Shown here piece after piece: positions 45,150-53,613 of a stretch of 64,000 nucleotides of DNA. The position numbers and the translations under genes are program-made. The stretch comes from Vibrio atypicus (GTDB lineage: Bacteria > Pseudomonadota > Gammaproteobacteria > Enterobacterales > Vibrionaceae). The first letter of the stretch is position 1; each line of letters opens with the position of its first letter. The stretch lies in the NCBI RefSeq assembly GCF_009811315.1, contig NZ_BLID01000009.1, forward strand, positions 124,001-188,000. The letters are read 5' to 3'. The notes beneath the pieces are model-generated. The model was not told the origin of the DNA. It ran no database searches and saw only the letters and a program-made list of their open reading frames with translations.

Positions 45150-46865
45150 ATGAGTCTTAAATTACAAGAGCAGCTTAATGAAGCTTTAATTGAGTTGAAA
45201 CAAAGCCAAGCACGTGAAGCTAGATTGCTTTCAGAGAACCGGGCAATTCTTGACGCGATCTCAAGCATTACAGTGGCGACGAACAAACAACAAATATTCA
45301 AAGAACTTAAAAACGTTCTATCTCTCTATATCAATTTTTCTGATTTTATCGTACTGAGTAAGAATAGCGACGAAAGCAGTTTCAATACGATACTCTCTTC
45401 GAATCCAAACTATTTAGATATAACTTGGCCGAGTAAAGCTAAGTTTTCTCGCGCTATTCTTGGTGAGTGCATAATTCTTTTCGAACCGAACAAATTAGAA
45501 GAATTTTCTAGCGTTGTTTCTACCTCTCAATCTTGTATTCAAAGTGCATTGGTAACCGGTGTCCGAGCAACAATTACTGATTCAGTCATCGTGATGATTG
45601 GTCACAAAGCAGGGCAGTTCAATCTAGAATCTCGCGATACACTGTCACGTTTTAGGCCATTGCTTGAGCGAGCACTGATCGACATAGAGCGCACAGAGCA
45701 GCTTCAACAGCTTGTTGATGTCAAAACGCATCAACTTAAGATCGCTCAAGTAAAAGCTGAAAATGCCAACGAGGCCAAATCTCGATTTTTAGCCATGATG
45801 AGCCACGAACTGAGAACACCGCTGAGTGCTGTACTTGGCTATATTGATATTCTTCTTGGTGACGTTGATTGCAATCATCAGCTAGAAATTCTCGAAAAAA
45901 TGGAATCATCTGCTGAACTACTTTTAGTTTTAATTAACGATATTCTAGAGCTATCTAGAATTGAAAGTGGTGAATTCCCGATTAAATATCAATGGGTTAA
46001 GCTGAAAAATGAACTCAACTTTATGCTGGAACACTTTACCACTCTAGCCGATGCAAAAGATCTGAAGCTCAATGTTAATGTTGAGTTCAACGAATCGCTA
46101 TCGATTTGGGTCGATTCTGCAAGAGTTATGCAAATTGTATTTAACTTAGTGGGAAATGCGCTCAAGTTTACTCATCATGGTCACGTGACACTCAACGTAT
46201 CGATTGAGAACAAGTGTTTGAAAATCGTAGTAATAGATTCAGGTATTGGTATTGAAGCGTCGCGATTAGACACTATTTTTTCTCAGTTCAAGCAAGCTGA
46301 TGACTCTATTACACGCAAATATGGTGGCAGTGGTTTAGGATTAACGATATCAAAGCACTTAGTTTCACTAATGAGTGGAACCATTAAAGTAGAAAGCATA
46401 GTAGGACATGGCTCCACATTTTCAATCGAGTTACCCATTTCGATTAAACATTCTTCTCAGCCGAATGTCACACAGCCAAAGCGCAAATTAAACTCAAAAC
46501 AAGGACTGAATATTCTTGTCGTCGAAGACACCGAAACCAATCAAATGGTAATCCGGCTCTTACTTGAAAGGTTAGGCCATACCGTTACCATTCTGGATAA
46601 TGGCCTTAAGTCAGTAGACTTTATCAAAGAAAACATGGAGCACATCGATCTTGTATTCATGGATATTTCAATGCCCATTATGGATGGGTTAACGGCAACA
46701 AAAGAGATCCGAAAGTTTTGTCCTAGGATACCCGTGATTGCATTAACGGCACATGCTATGGAACAAGACAAGCAACAGTGTTTAAGTTGCGGAATGAACG
46801 ATTTTGTAACGAAGCCAATTAGAAGCAAAGACATTGAACGTTCAATACAAGCAGTGATCTCTTAG
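45150..46865 (+). CDS. vpsS: Hybrid histidine kinase, VpsS type
   Basis: 571 aa, no membrane helix. An N-terminal coiled coil (1-45) is followed by a GAF-like region to about 185. Then come the HisKA box FLAMMSHELRTPLSAV (His near 219), the GHKL domain (NLVGNALKFTHHG, DSGIGI, GSGLGLTIS) and a C-terminal receiver with phospho-Asp near 504 (LVFMDISMPIMDG). The receiver implies a phosphorelay to an Hpt protein such as LuxU in Vibrio. The upstream NosP-type protein is the likely input. A 15-bp stem hairpin at 46866-46910 follows. Confidence 0.88.
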   Translation: MSLKLQEQLNEALIELKQSQAREARLLSENRAILDAISSITVATNKQQIFKELKNVLSLYINFSDFIVLSKNSDESSFNTILSSNPNYLDITWPSKAKFSRAILGECIILFEPNKLEEFSSVVSTSQSCIQSALVTGVRATITDSVIVMIGHKAGQFNLESRDTLSRFRPLLERALIDIERTEQLQQLVDVKTHQLKIAQVKAENANEAKSRFLAMMSHELRTPLSAVLGYIDILLGDVDCNHQLEILEKMESSAELLLVLINDILELSRIESGEFPIKYQWVKLKNELNFMLEHFTTLADAKDLKLNVNVEFNESLSIWVDSARVMQIVFNLVGNALKFTHHGHVTLNVSIENKCLKIVVIDSGIGIEASRLDTIFSQFKQADDSITRKYGGSGLGLTISKHLVSLMSGTIKVESIVGHGSTFSIELPISIKHSSQPNVTQPKRKLNSKQGLNILVVEDTETNQMVIRLLLERLGHTVTILDNGLKSVDFIKENMEHIDLVFMDISMPIMDGLTATKEIRKFCPRIPVIALTAHAMEQDKQQCLSCGMNDFVTKPIRSKDIERSIQAVIS

Positions 46866-46910
46866 TAATAAACACATACATTAATCTATGATTATTGTAT
46901 GTGTTTATTA
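46866..46910. terminator. Long A/T-rich hairpin after vpsS
   Basis: TAATAAACACATACA and its exact complement, 15-bp stem, 15-nt loop, no clear T-run. Confidence 0.5.
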
Positions 46911-47007
46911 GGTATTTTATGGTAAATATGGTTATGTTTAATGAACACTTATCGATGGACAGAGTGGAGGAAAAAGGTACATTCAGCATGATATTACTCA
47001 AAATCCA

Positions 47008-47035
47008 ATTTAACATAACGTACATAATGCGCACT
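47008..47035 (-). other. Chromosome dif site / left att of the prophage
   Basis: On the minus strand: XerC arm AGTGCGCATTA, 6-bp centre TGTACG, XerD arm TTATGTTAAAT. The XerD arm is identical to that of E. coli dif, and the whole closely resembles V. cholerae dif1. It is the chromosome dimer resolution site and the entry point of the inovirus. Confidence 0.92.
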
Positions 47036-47378
47036 TAGCCATAGCGTCAGCAGGGCTGCCAATCCACATAGCTAATCCACCGCAAACCATTGATATTCCA
47101 CGTAAACCGAGCCCGTTATACTTTTTTGCAATGCTTTCCCACATCGCTTTTATGCTCGGATTATCATTGCGATCAGCGTGACAACCCAATAAAGCTAGCT
47201 CTGGGTCGATACCTGCATTTGTGGCTAAGAAAATTGCTTCTTCATCAGAGACATAGCGAACACCTTTTCTAATTTTACTTAGCTTCTGTGGTGATAGATT
47301 TAAATCATGTGCTATTTGCTTGTCTTGTATGTAGTTTTGGGCCTGTTTATAGGCATCTAATAGTTCATTGGCGTACAT
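47010..47378 (-). CDS. DUF3693 phage regulator with HTH
   Basis: 122 aa. An N-terminal helix-turn-helix (QIAHDLNLSPQKLSKIRKG) and a hydrophobic C-terminal part. Found at the end of Vibrio filamentous phages, transcribed against the other phage genes, like rstR. It probably represses the early promoter through the AATCCC repeats in the region before it. The last codons (KCALCTLC-stop) are read from the dif sequence itself, so the tail depends on integration. A decayed second copy lies beyond the right att. Confidence 0.8.
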   Translation of the reverse strand: MYANELLDAYKQAQNYIQDKQIAHDLNLSPQKLSKIRKGVRYVSDEEAIFLATNAGIDPELALLGCHADRNDNPSIKAMWESIAKKYNGLGLRGISMVCGGLAMWIGSPADAMAKCALCTLC

Positions 47379-47496
47379 AAAAGCTCCTCCATATACGACT
47401 ATCTTAGCGCGTTAATCCCGATTTTGCGCTATTTACAATCCCCATTAATGGCAACTAGAATCCCCATAAATCGGTATTTCTACAACGGGATTAACC
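47379..47496. promoter_or_regulatory. Divergent phage control region with AATCCC repeats
   Basis: AATCCC occurs at 47414, 47437 and 47459 (23 and 22 bp apart), and an inverted GGGATT at 47487. The two inner copies share AATCCCCAT. It lies between the regulator gene and the early genes, like the rstR operator region of CTX-type phages. Confidence 0.55.
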
Positions 47497-47796
47497 ATGA
47501 GCCATTGCACTGCCAAAAAAGAACCTGAATCACTAAGGCTTATAACGCATGGTGACGTCGTAACGTTTTCAAAACCTAGTGCTAATGTTGTTAATGCCTC
47601 TCTTGAATCAGGTAATTACAAAGTTGTTTGTGAATGTACGCGCTTTCAAATCTCGTTTCACTTTGATGAGTTAACCGAAACCTACTTTATTGTATTTGGT
47701 CATGGCGTAACTCTCTCAACATTCAATTTTACCCAGATTCAAACTCTCTCTAAGTTTTTGGGCTTTAGAACTCACCCAACTTTGGAGGAAGCTTAA
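47497..47796 (+). CDS. Early phage protein, unknown
   Basis: 99 aa, soluble, no recognised domain. Starts just after the operator-like repeats and ends 2 bp before the next gene, so it is part of the early replication transcript. GGATTAACC before the ATG is a weak ribosome site. Base and codon use resemble the other phage genes. Confidence 0.6.
   Translation: MSHCTAKKEPESLRLITHGDVVTFSKPSANVVNASLESGNYKVVCECTRFQISFHFDELTETYFIVFGHGVTLSTFNFTQIQTLSKFLGFRTHPTLEEA
47552..47564. promoter_or_regulatory. matS-like site inside phage gene
   Basis: GTGACGTCGTAAC, one mismatch to GTGACRNYGTCAC, within the first phage early gene. May be chance. Confidence 0.35.
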
Positions 47797-47798
47797 TC

Positions 47799-48023
47799 AT
47801 GAGTTTTGCTTCCAAACCCGAGCGCAATCGCCCCGTTTACTTTGAACATCATGCCGATGGTTATTGGTGTTCTATTGACGGCCTACCGGAATACTTCAAA
47901 ACCAAACACGAAATGTATTTATATGCGTGTGAGTCTGACCGTGAGCTGATTGAAATTACCCACGAAAACGAATCTGAACTTCGTTCAAATGGCGCATTCG
48001 ATAGGATTTTTCATGATGAATAG
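47799..48023 (+). CDS. Small phage protein, unknown
   Basis: 74 aa, charged, aromatic (VYFEHHADGYWCSIDGLPEYF). Preceded by GGAGGAAGC, a strong ribosome site. Its 3' end overlaps the start of rep by 11 bp, which suggests translational coupling. No known domain recognised. Confidence 0.65.
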   Translation: MSFASKPERNRPVYFEHHADGYWCSIDGLPEYFKTKHEMYLYACESDRELIEITHENESELRSNGAFDRIFHDE

Positions 48024-49275
48024 AACGCTTATCGACTACGTGAGCTTTTCAGGCTCACCACTTCTGCTAGAACGCTGCAAAGAAATGGCCAAACAACGCT
48101 TTGCCTTTGAGCAAGTTGGCGCATTTGAATCTCAAAATGTGGTGGCTATCGCTGACCGCGAAAACACCAAGATTGCACATTTCGCTGAGAACTTGGCTCA
48201 ACTCCTTGGATGTATCGAGTCTGAAGACTTCGCTAACAAGGATCTTTATTTTGCTGCGTTGGAAAAAGAGCTGATTGATGCTGATGTCACTGTGGATACG
48301 GACTTATCTTTTAATGAATCTTATCAACGCCTTATCGGGAATATTGGGATTGATATGCTTGATACCCTTTGTCATGGCGAAATCGAATCGTTTCTAGAAT
48401 TGCTCACTCATGAGATTGGTTACGAGAAAAACGAATGGACGCTAGAACGTCGCGGTGGCTTCTCTGGTTACAAGTATTCTGCAAAGTTACTGTGTAACGG
48501 AACGCAAGCAGGACTCGTGGCTTGGGGCGCGTCGAACTTTGGTTACTACGTGTCGTTTTCTGGTAAAGGCTGCGAGGCCATCAACATGGAAGCTTTGAAT
48601 AAGTCATTGAAACAAATGGTCGGCGCAAAGTTGACTCGCGTGGACATTGCCCTTGATGACTTTGAAGGCAACGTAACGATTGAAGACATCAAGCAAAAAT
48701 ACATTGATGGTCAGTTCATCACTCGCGGTACTCCGCCAAAGGCCGGAGAGTTTATTGGCTATCAAGGCATGAGCTCAACAGACCGTAAAAAGTGCGGCTT
48801 AGTCCCTGATGCGGGTCATACGTTTTATGTAGGCGCTCGTGAGAATGGCAAGATTTTCCGAGCTTATGACAAGGCGGCACAAACCAAGTGCGATGAATAC
48901 CCAAACTGGAATCGTTTTGAAGTTCAAATTGGTAACCGATTCCGTGTGATCCCTTTTGATGTGTTGGTCAATCCTGACCAATATTTTGCAGGTGCTTACC
49001 CTGCCCTTGCCTCTCTGATTACGGATGTCGAACCCCTAAGAATTTCAACGGTTCGCGTCTTATTTAACACAACGCTTGAGAACGCCATCAAACATGCGCG
49101 CGTTCAATACGGCAAGCTCATCAACTTGATGCGCCAAGTGTACGACAAAGACCAAAAGATTATTGATGTCCTGACTCAAGAGCTCGACATCACAGACATT
49201 CCCGACCGCATTAACTATCCAGTCGGACGGGGCTTACATCTAGAAAAAACTGGAGATTATCAATTATGCCATTAA
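48013..49275 (+). CDS. Rolling-circle replication initiator (RstA-like)
   Basis: 420 aa from the ATG at 48013 (AGGA 6 nt upstream; ATG at 48016 is equal in quality). A longer frame to 47950 only overlaps the previous gene. The central part belongs to the replication initiation factor (Rep_trans) family: GFSGYKYSAKLLCNG, LTRVDIALDDFEG, FYVGARENGKIFRAYDKAAQ and NRFEVQIGNRFRVIPFD. It nicks the double-stranded form at the plus origin to start phage DNA synthesis. The catalytic Tyr candidate lies in the RAYDK stretch. Confidence 0.9.
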   Translation: MMNRTLIDYVSFSGSPLLLERCKEMAKQRFAFEQVGAFESQNVVAIADRENTKIAHFAENLAQLLGCIESEDFANKDLYFAALEKELIDADVTVDTDLSFNESYQRLIGNIGIDMLDTLCHGEIESFLELLTHEIGYEKNEWTLERRGGFSGYKYSAKLLCNGTQAGLVAWGASNFGYYVSFSGKGCEAINMEALNKSLKQMVGAKLTRVDIALDDFEGNVTIEDIKQKYIDGQFITRGTPPKAGEFIGYQGMSSTDRKKCGLVPDAGHTFYVGARENGKIFRAYDKAAQTKCDEYPNWNRFEVQIGNRFRVIPFDVLVNPDQYFAGAYPALASLITDVEPLRISTVRVLFNTTLENAIKHARVQYGKLINLMRQVYDKDQKIIDVLTQELDITDIPDRINYPVGRGLHLEKTGDYQLCH

Positions 49276-49574
49276 CTGTAATCGTGATCGGCTGCGAACA
49301 CTCGCAAGGCTTATCAAAGAAAGATGACACGCCTTACAACTTTGCCCAGGTCAATTACCTTGCGTCTAATGAGGGTTGGAAATCAGCCAAAGGTCAATGT
49401 AAAGCGTCTGGCCTCACTCAGAAACAAATCGCGATGAGTCCTAACCCTGCTCTTGTCGCTCAGTTCATAGAAATGGCACCCGAATTTCCGTGCAAGTGCG
49501 AGCTGGTTCTCGACGCCGACCCACAAAATCCGGCTCGTAATATCGTCGTCGATATTAAGCCAGTGAAATCGTAA
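49266..49574 (+). CDS. Phage single-stranded DNA-binding protein (DUF1293, pV/RstB role)
   Basis: 102 aa, basic and Lys-rich with aromatic residues, no membrane part. Position after rep and sequence (TPYNFAQVNYLASNEGWKSAKG, AQFIEMAPEFPCKCEL) match the DUF1293 proteins of Vibrio filamentous phages, which coat the single-stranded genome like pV of Ff phages. It overlaps rep by 10 bp. Confidence 0.75.
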   Translation: MPLTVIVIGCEHSQGLSKKDDTPYNFAQVNYLASNEGWKSAKGQCKASGLTQKQIAMSPNPALVAQFIEMAPEFPCKCELVLDADPQNPARNIVVDIKPVKS

Positions 49575-49584
49575 GGATTAGGTA

Positions 49585-49827
49585 ATGGCTCAGTGTCTGA
49601 ATCAAGTCGCGTCTGATATCTACATTCTGCAAAACGGTGACACCAATTGCAGCATGTATGGCCTTAGCGTGAACGAGTTTCAGAGCTTAACACTCTCCGC
49701 TTCTAACCCTGATTATGAGCTGACCATTGATACAGAACTCTACTCTTTGGTCTCTGGTTGGCTCCTGTTTTCTTTCGTTTCTGGTCATGTACTAGGACGG
49801 ATCCTTAAAGGCCTAGGTAAATTCTAG
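49585..49827 (+). CDS. Small phage membrane protein, possible minor coat protein
   Basis: 80 aa. N-terminal 50 residues polar with two cysteines; one membrane helix near 54-72 (YSLVSGWLLFSFVSGHVLG), then a basic end RILKGLGKF. Placed between the ssDNA-binding protein and the major coat, where small virion or assembly proteins lie in related phages. No signal peptide. Exact role unknown. Confidence 0.65.
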   Translation: MAQCLNQVASDIYILQNGDTNCSMYGLSVNEFQSLTLSASNPDYELTIDTELYSLVSGWLLFSFVSGHVLGRILKGLGKF

Positions 49828-49863
49828 GCACATTTTTCACACACACTATATAAGGTAAATCTT

Positions 49864-50070
49864 ATGAAAAACGTCAAGACTAAAATCATTGCTCTTTCTA
49901 CTGCGTTTGTTTCAGCAGTGTCTTTTGCTGAAGAGAACGCAGTTACTACCGCCATCAACGGCGCAATCAATAACGGTCAGTCTAACTACGGCTTAGTGGT
50001 TGTAGGTCTGATTGGCCTTGGTGCTCTGGGCTTCGGTCTGCGTGCCATCATGGGCGCGATGCGCGGCTAG
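49864..50070 (+). CDS. Major coat protein precursor (pVIII/Cep)
   Basis: 68 aa. Signal peptide of about 22 residues (VSFA/EEN cut). Mature protein of about 46 residues with acidic start (EENAVTT), one hydrophobic helix (YGLVVVGLIGLGALGFGLRA) and a basic end (AMRG), the classic layout of filamentous phage major coat. Strong ribosome site AAGGTAAA upstream. A terminator 90 bp downstream would concentrate its mRNA. Confidence 0.9.
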   Translation: MKNVKTKIIALSTAFVSAVSFAEENAVTTAINGAINNGQSNYGLVVVGLIGLGALGFGLRAIMGAMRG

Positions 50071-50071
50071 T

Positions 50072-50170
50072 ATGGGCGAGCTAGTGTCTCAAGTCGTGAC
50101 CATCCTTTTGGGGGTGGTCATGGCCTCATCCTTTATATACGGCGTATATACGGGAATCAACGCCTCTTAA
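50072..50170 (+). CDS. 32-aa hydrophobic protein, pVII/pIX-like
   Basis: 32 aa: MGELVSQVVTILLGVV then MASSFIYGVYTGINAS, essentially one membrane helix. It starts 1 bp after the major coat stop and its own stop lies in the loop of the terminator hairpin. Size and position resemble the tiny tip proteins pVII and pIX of Ff phages. No separate ribosome site except AGCGCGG-like sequence in the coat gene, so it is probably coupled to coat translation. Confidence 0.6.
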   Translation: MGELVSQVVTILLGVVMASSFIYGVYTGINAS

Positions 50171-50183
50171 AGGGGCGTTTTTT
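50159..50183 (+). terminator. Central phage terminator
   Basis: CGCCTC / GGGGCG stem (one G-U), loop TTAAA, then T6. Comparable in place to the terminator after gene VIII in Ff phages. Confidence 0.8.
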
Positions 50184-50201
50184 ATTTAAGGCGTGAAGAC
50201 A

Positions 50202-51830
50202 ATGAAATTACTCATTAAACCGCTTTTCAGTATCGGTGCATACCTACTCACAAGCCTTATCTTCGCGAGTTCATCGTATGCCGATGACACTCCTCAGTGC
50301 GTTCAAGGTCAGGCTCTTAATGTCGCAAAAAGTTGGAAACTAAGCCTATACGGCACTAAACCAAAAGCTTGCTTAAATGGATGCCGATTCAATCCTCAAC
50401 TGATTGTTGAACTTCCGTCCAATGATTCGGCCAGTGCCAGCTCTTTCGTTGGAACGGGTGAAGAATGCGAAGGAACGAGCTTTACACCAGGGGGCTATAT
50501 ACCGCCTCCTATTATCAGTGATGATTTAAATGGCAATGGTATTCATGATGACATTGATGACTTTGACGGCGATGGTATTCCTAACTCAGTAGACGATGAT
50601 CCCTTTCAAAAGGTGCAATACCTTACTGACGAAAACCAAAACGGTATCCCAGATGAATTGGAGCCTTTCCTGCAAGAGCTCAATCCAGAGGTCAACATTC
50701 AAGAGGTTAACTGTACAACTGCCGGATGTCCTGAACATATGGCAACGCTCACGCAGCAAATGACCAATATTGCTAAAAACAATGCTGACCTTGTACGTAT
50801 GGTTCAAGGGTTTGTCTCTGGAACGGTTATGAAAGACGACATTCAAAGTATGAGTAAGCAATTAGCGGCGGCAATTCGACAGCAAACCGCAGAGATGGAC
50901 GACACTAAGCGCGTCTACAACTATCGACTTGGTGAAATGCTTGAAGCTATTAAAGCGATTGATTTTCCTGATGGTAGCGAAACACCACAAGGCCTCACAC
51001 CTGAACAAGAGGCAACATTAAATGCCATTAAAAACGATACCTTTACCCTGCAAATTAACGACCAAATCAATACTAATGCGTTGGGTGCAATCCTGAGAGA
51101 TACGTCAGAAATAAAACAGAATATTGAGTTCTTACCCGGTGACGTATCTCAGCAAGTATCAAACTCTGTCAGTGATTTACTCGACCGAGGTGTAAAGCTC
51201 AAACGCACTCAAGTCAACCAACTGAAAAATGCGTCAGCGGCCAAGGGGAACGCCACCAAAATCCAAGAGGCTAAAAACCAAATCAATGCAGTGGATGGAA
51301 AACTGGATGCACTTACTCAATTGATTAATGACTTAGACCTCAGTGGTGGTGACGGGACTAGCGTTGATTTATCGGGGGTTACAGGTGCCATTAATAATTT
51401 GGGCAACAGTTTGGAGGGTTCTATTGATGGCCTTTCTGCTGATGTTGATGGGATTGGAAAAAGCCTTACTAATATTGAATCGCTTTTGGATGGTGACAGT
51501 AAATTTCAAGTACCTGAGAAAACCGACCTTTTTCAAAACAACTTTCTTTTTAGTGATGAGAAGAAAGCCCAAATCGAGCAGGAAATCAAAGGGCTAGAAA
51601 CTGAGCTGGTCGATGAAATGGACAATATCAAATCGCTTTTCAGTATCGATACAGACTCGTTTCTGGATGGTGACTACAAAGAGCACACACTTGATTTGAG
51701 GTTGTCGGATGGGAACCACAGTTTTAAAACGGGCGTTCTTGATGCTCTCGTACAAAACGCCGAGATCATTAAAGCGGTCATTTTGTTTATTTTCGTTTTA
51801 ATGGGCATTCGCATGTTGGGGGGTGATTAA
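50202..51830 (+). CDS. Minor coat / adsorption protein (pIII-like)
   Basis: 542 aa from the ATG at 50202 (AAGGCG upstream; GTG at 50193 possible). Signal peptide to about residue 28 (SSSYA). An N-terminal cysteine-containing domain is followed by a calcium-type repeat region (DLNGNGIHDD, DDFDGDGIPN, DENQNGIPDE; residues about 108-150). Then come a long helical coiled region and a C-terminal membrane anchor (AVILFIFVLMGIRML). The order signal, receptor domains, stalk, anchor is that of pIII/OrfU attachment proteins. It decides host receptor use; the pilus or TolA target is not readable here. Confidence 0.85.
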   Translation: MKLLIKPLFSIGAYLLTSLIFASSSYADDTPQCVQGQALNVAKSWKLSLYGTKPKACLNGCRFNPQLIVELPSNDSASASSFVGTGEECEGTSFTPGGYIPPPIISDDLNGNGIHDDIDDFDGDGIPNSVDDDPFQKVQYLTDENQNGIPDELEPFLQELNPEVNIQEVNCTTAGCPEHMATLTQQMTNIAKNNADLVRMVQGFVSGTVMKDDIQSMSKQLAAAIRQQTAEMDDTKRVYNYRLGEMLEAIKAIDFPDGSETPQGLTPEQEATLNAIKNDTFTLQINDQINTNALGAILRDTSEIKQNIEFLPGDVSQQVSNSVSDLLDRGVKLKRTQVNQLKNASAAKGNATKIQEAKNQINAVDGKLDALTQLINDLDLSGGDGTSVDLSGVTGAINNLGNSLEGSIDGLSADVDGIGKSLTNIESLLDGDSKFQVPEKTDLFQNNFLFSDEKKAQIEQEIKGLETELVDEMDNIKSLFSIDTDSFLDGDYKEHTLDLRLSDGNHSFKTGVLDALVQNAEIIKAVILFIFVLMGIRMLGGD

Positions 51831-52171
51831 TGGAAACTCTGTATAGCTTTTTCAATTGGATATCGTTGCAAGTGGATATCATCGTCAGTTTCTTTGAATC
51901 GATTCCATTGATGCTACAAGACCTATTTAGCTACATTCAATTGTTCATCATTAAGATGAAAATTCATGCTCAAATTCGGTTTATCCAACTCTCATTCAAT
52001 ACGGCCAAAATCCTCCTTGAGGAAATCGGCTTTAACGATATTCTCGCCGCTACATTCAACGCCATGCCAAGTGAACTGCGTTTCTATGCGTTTAAGTTTG
52101 GTATCCCTCAAGGTCTTTCCATTTTAGCCAACTTCTTTACCACCTCTTTTGTTATGAGGATGACACGCTAA
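51830..52171 (+). CDS. Minor coat protein pVI (Ace-like, DUF2523)
   Basis: 113 aa with hydrophobic helices near 10-35 and 95-110. Placed between the pIII-like and zot genes exactly as Ace in CTX-type phages, with 1-bp overlaps on both sides (ATGG/TAATGG). Likely caps the virion end with pIII. Confidence 0.8.
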   Translation: METLYSFFNWISLQVDIIVSFFESIPLMLQDLFSYIQLFIIKMKIHAQIRFIQLSFNTAKILLEEIGFNDILAATFNAMPSELRFYAFKFGIPQGLSILANFFTTSFVMRMTR

Positions 52172-53550
52172 TGGCTATCACAATAAGAACGGGGGCCAAT
52201 GGTTCCTATAAATCGGCATATACGGCCTACTTTCGGATATACAACGCATTGAAAGCGGGTCGAGTCGTGGTGACGAATATTGAAGGTATGCAGCCTCTAT
52301 CTGAAATTGAAAAATTAATGGGGGTCGAGTTCCCTAGCACCTCTCGCCTATTCCGCATTACTTCTCGAGATGAGTCTGGCGTATTCTTATGGACTCACTT
52401 TTTCTGTTGGTGTCCTCTGGGCGCTTTGATTGTTATTGATGAGTGTCAGGACATCTATTCGAAGAACATTGGCTTTGATATGAAAAAGGTCAAGTACAAG
52501 CCTCTAGAAGAGTTCATTACAAAAGATGGATGCCAAGACGGTCTACTTCCTGCGGAATATAAGAACTTCTTTTATTCTCGCTATGTTCCGGCTGATATGT
52601 CTGCGCTCGAAGCTTCAGAAACGGATGACAGAGGCGTTGCGGAATACGACGAACAAGGCCGAATTATCTACCCTCATACTTTCAATGAGGGATTCATGCG
52701 TCATAGGAAATACAATTGGGATATTGAGCTCTTGTCCCCTGACTGGAAGCAAATAGATTCAGGCATCAAAGCATGTGGTGAGCAGAACTTCTACCACAAA
52801 GGCCGCGACCAATTCTTTTGGGCAGTTCGTAAACCTTTTATTTGGAAACATGATAAGTCGGTGTCCACGCCTGTCATCCCCAAAACCAAAGACGTTAATC
52901 TGACTACACAGAAAATCCCACTGGATGCTTTCTTACTTTACAAGTCAACCAGTACAGGTGTGGCCAAGAAAGCAGGTGCAATGAATACCCTATTCAGGAA
53001 CCCAAAGGTAATTGGGGTTTTCCTTTTATTTTTTCTATGCATGGGATGGGCAATCAATGAAATATCCAACCGCTTTGTTAGTACTGATGAGACGAATACG
53101 CAAACGCAAGCGTCGCAACTGGTCAATGCCTCACTTGAGCAAACTCAGGGCCGGACTCAAACGAGCAATCAAGGTGCTGGCTTATTACGTGATGGTCGGG
53201 ATAGCAATCAAGTTAATAACAATGGCTATGTTTCGTCTGTTTATATAGGCGAAATCCTCCCTCTTGAAGGAATACAAAAAGCCTTTGTAACGGGCGTAAA
53301 CCACGCCATCAAAATACGTTCAAACAAACGTCATTTTGAGCACTATATTTCTGTTGAAGCAGTCGCCAGTGATGGGATTTACAGCATCAACCAAGATTTC
53401 TTTAAGGCTTATGACATCACCTATCAGGTGTTGGATGAGTGCTTATTGAAGTTAACCAGGGACGATAAATCCAAAGTCATTACCTGCAAACCGCTTGAGG
53501 TATTGAGAAAGGAAAAAGAGGTGCAAAGTACCAATTTGCAACTCTTTTAG
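52171..53550 (+). CDS. zot: Zot/pI phage assembly ATPase
   Basis: 459 aa. N-terminal P-loop ATPase (RTGANGSYKSAY, residues 7-18) with Walker B LIVIDECQDIY. One membrane helix near 280-296 (VIGVFLLFFLCMGWAI), then a C-terminal periplasmic domain of about 160 residues with two cysteines. This is the pI/Zot family: an inner-membrane motor that assembles and exports virions through the outer membrane. The C-terminus is where some Zot proteins carry the active peptide on epithelial tight junctions; I do not see a clear copy of that peptide. Confidence 0.92.
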   Translation: MAITIRTGANGSYKSAYTAYFRIYNALKAGRVVVTNIEGMQPLSEIEKLMGVEFPSTSRLFRITSRDESGVFLWTHFFCWCPLGALIVIDECQDIYSKNIGFDMKKVKYKPLEEFITKDGCQDGLLPAEYKNFFYSRYVPADMSALEASETDDRGVAEYDEQGRIIYPHTFNEGFMRHRKYNWDIELLSPDWKQIDSGIKACGEQNFYHKGRDQFFWAVRKPFIWKHDKSVSTPVIPKTKDVNLTTQKIPLDAFLLYKSTSTGVAKKAGAMNTLFRNPKVIGVFLLFFLCMGWAINEISNRFVSTDETNTQTQASQLVNASLEQTQGRTQTSNQGAGLLRDGRDSNQVNNNGYVSSVYIGEILPLEGIQKAFVTGVNHAIKIRSNKRHFEHYISVEAVASDGIYSINQDFFKAYDITYQVLDECLLKLTRDDKSKVITCKPLEVLRKEKEVQSTNLQLF

Positions 53551-53613
53551 ATGTCGGGAATTTACTTTTTTCCTTAGCTCTCTAGTCACTTAAATCAGTT
53601 TATGGAGATTGAA

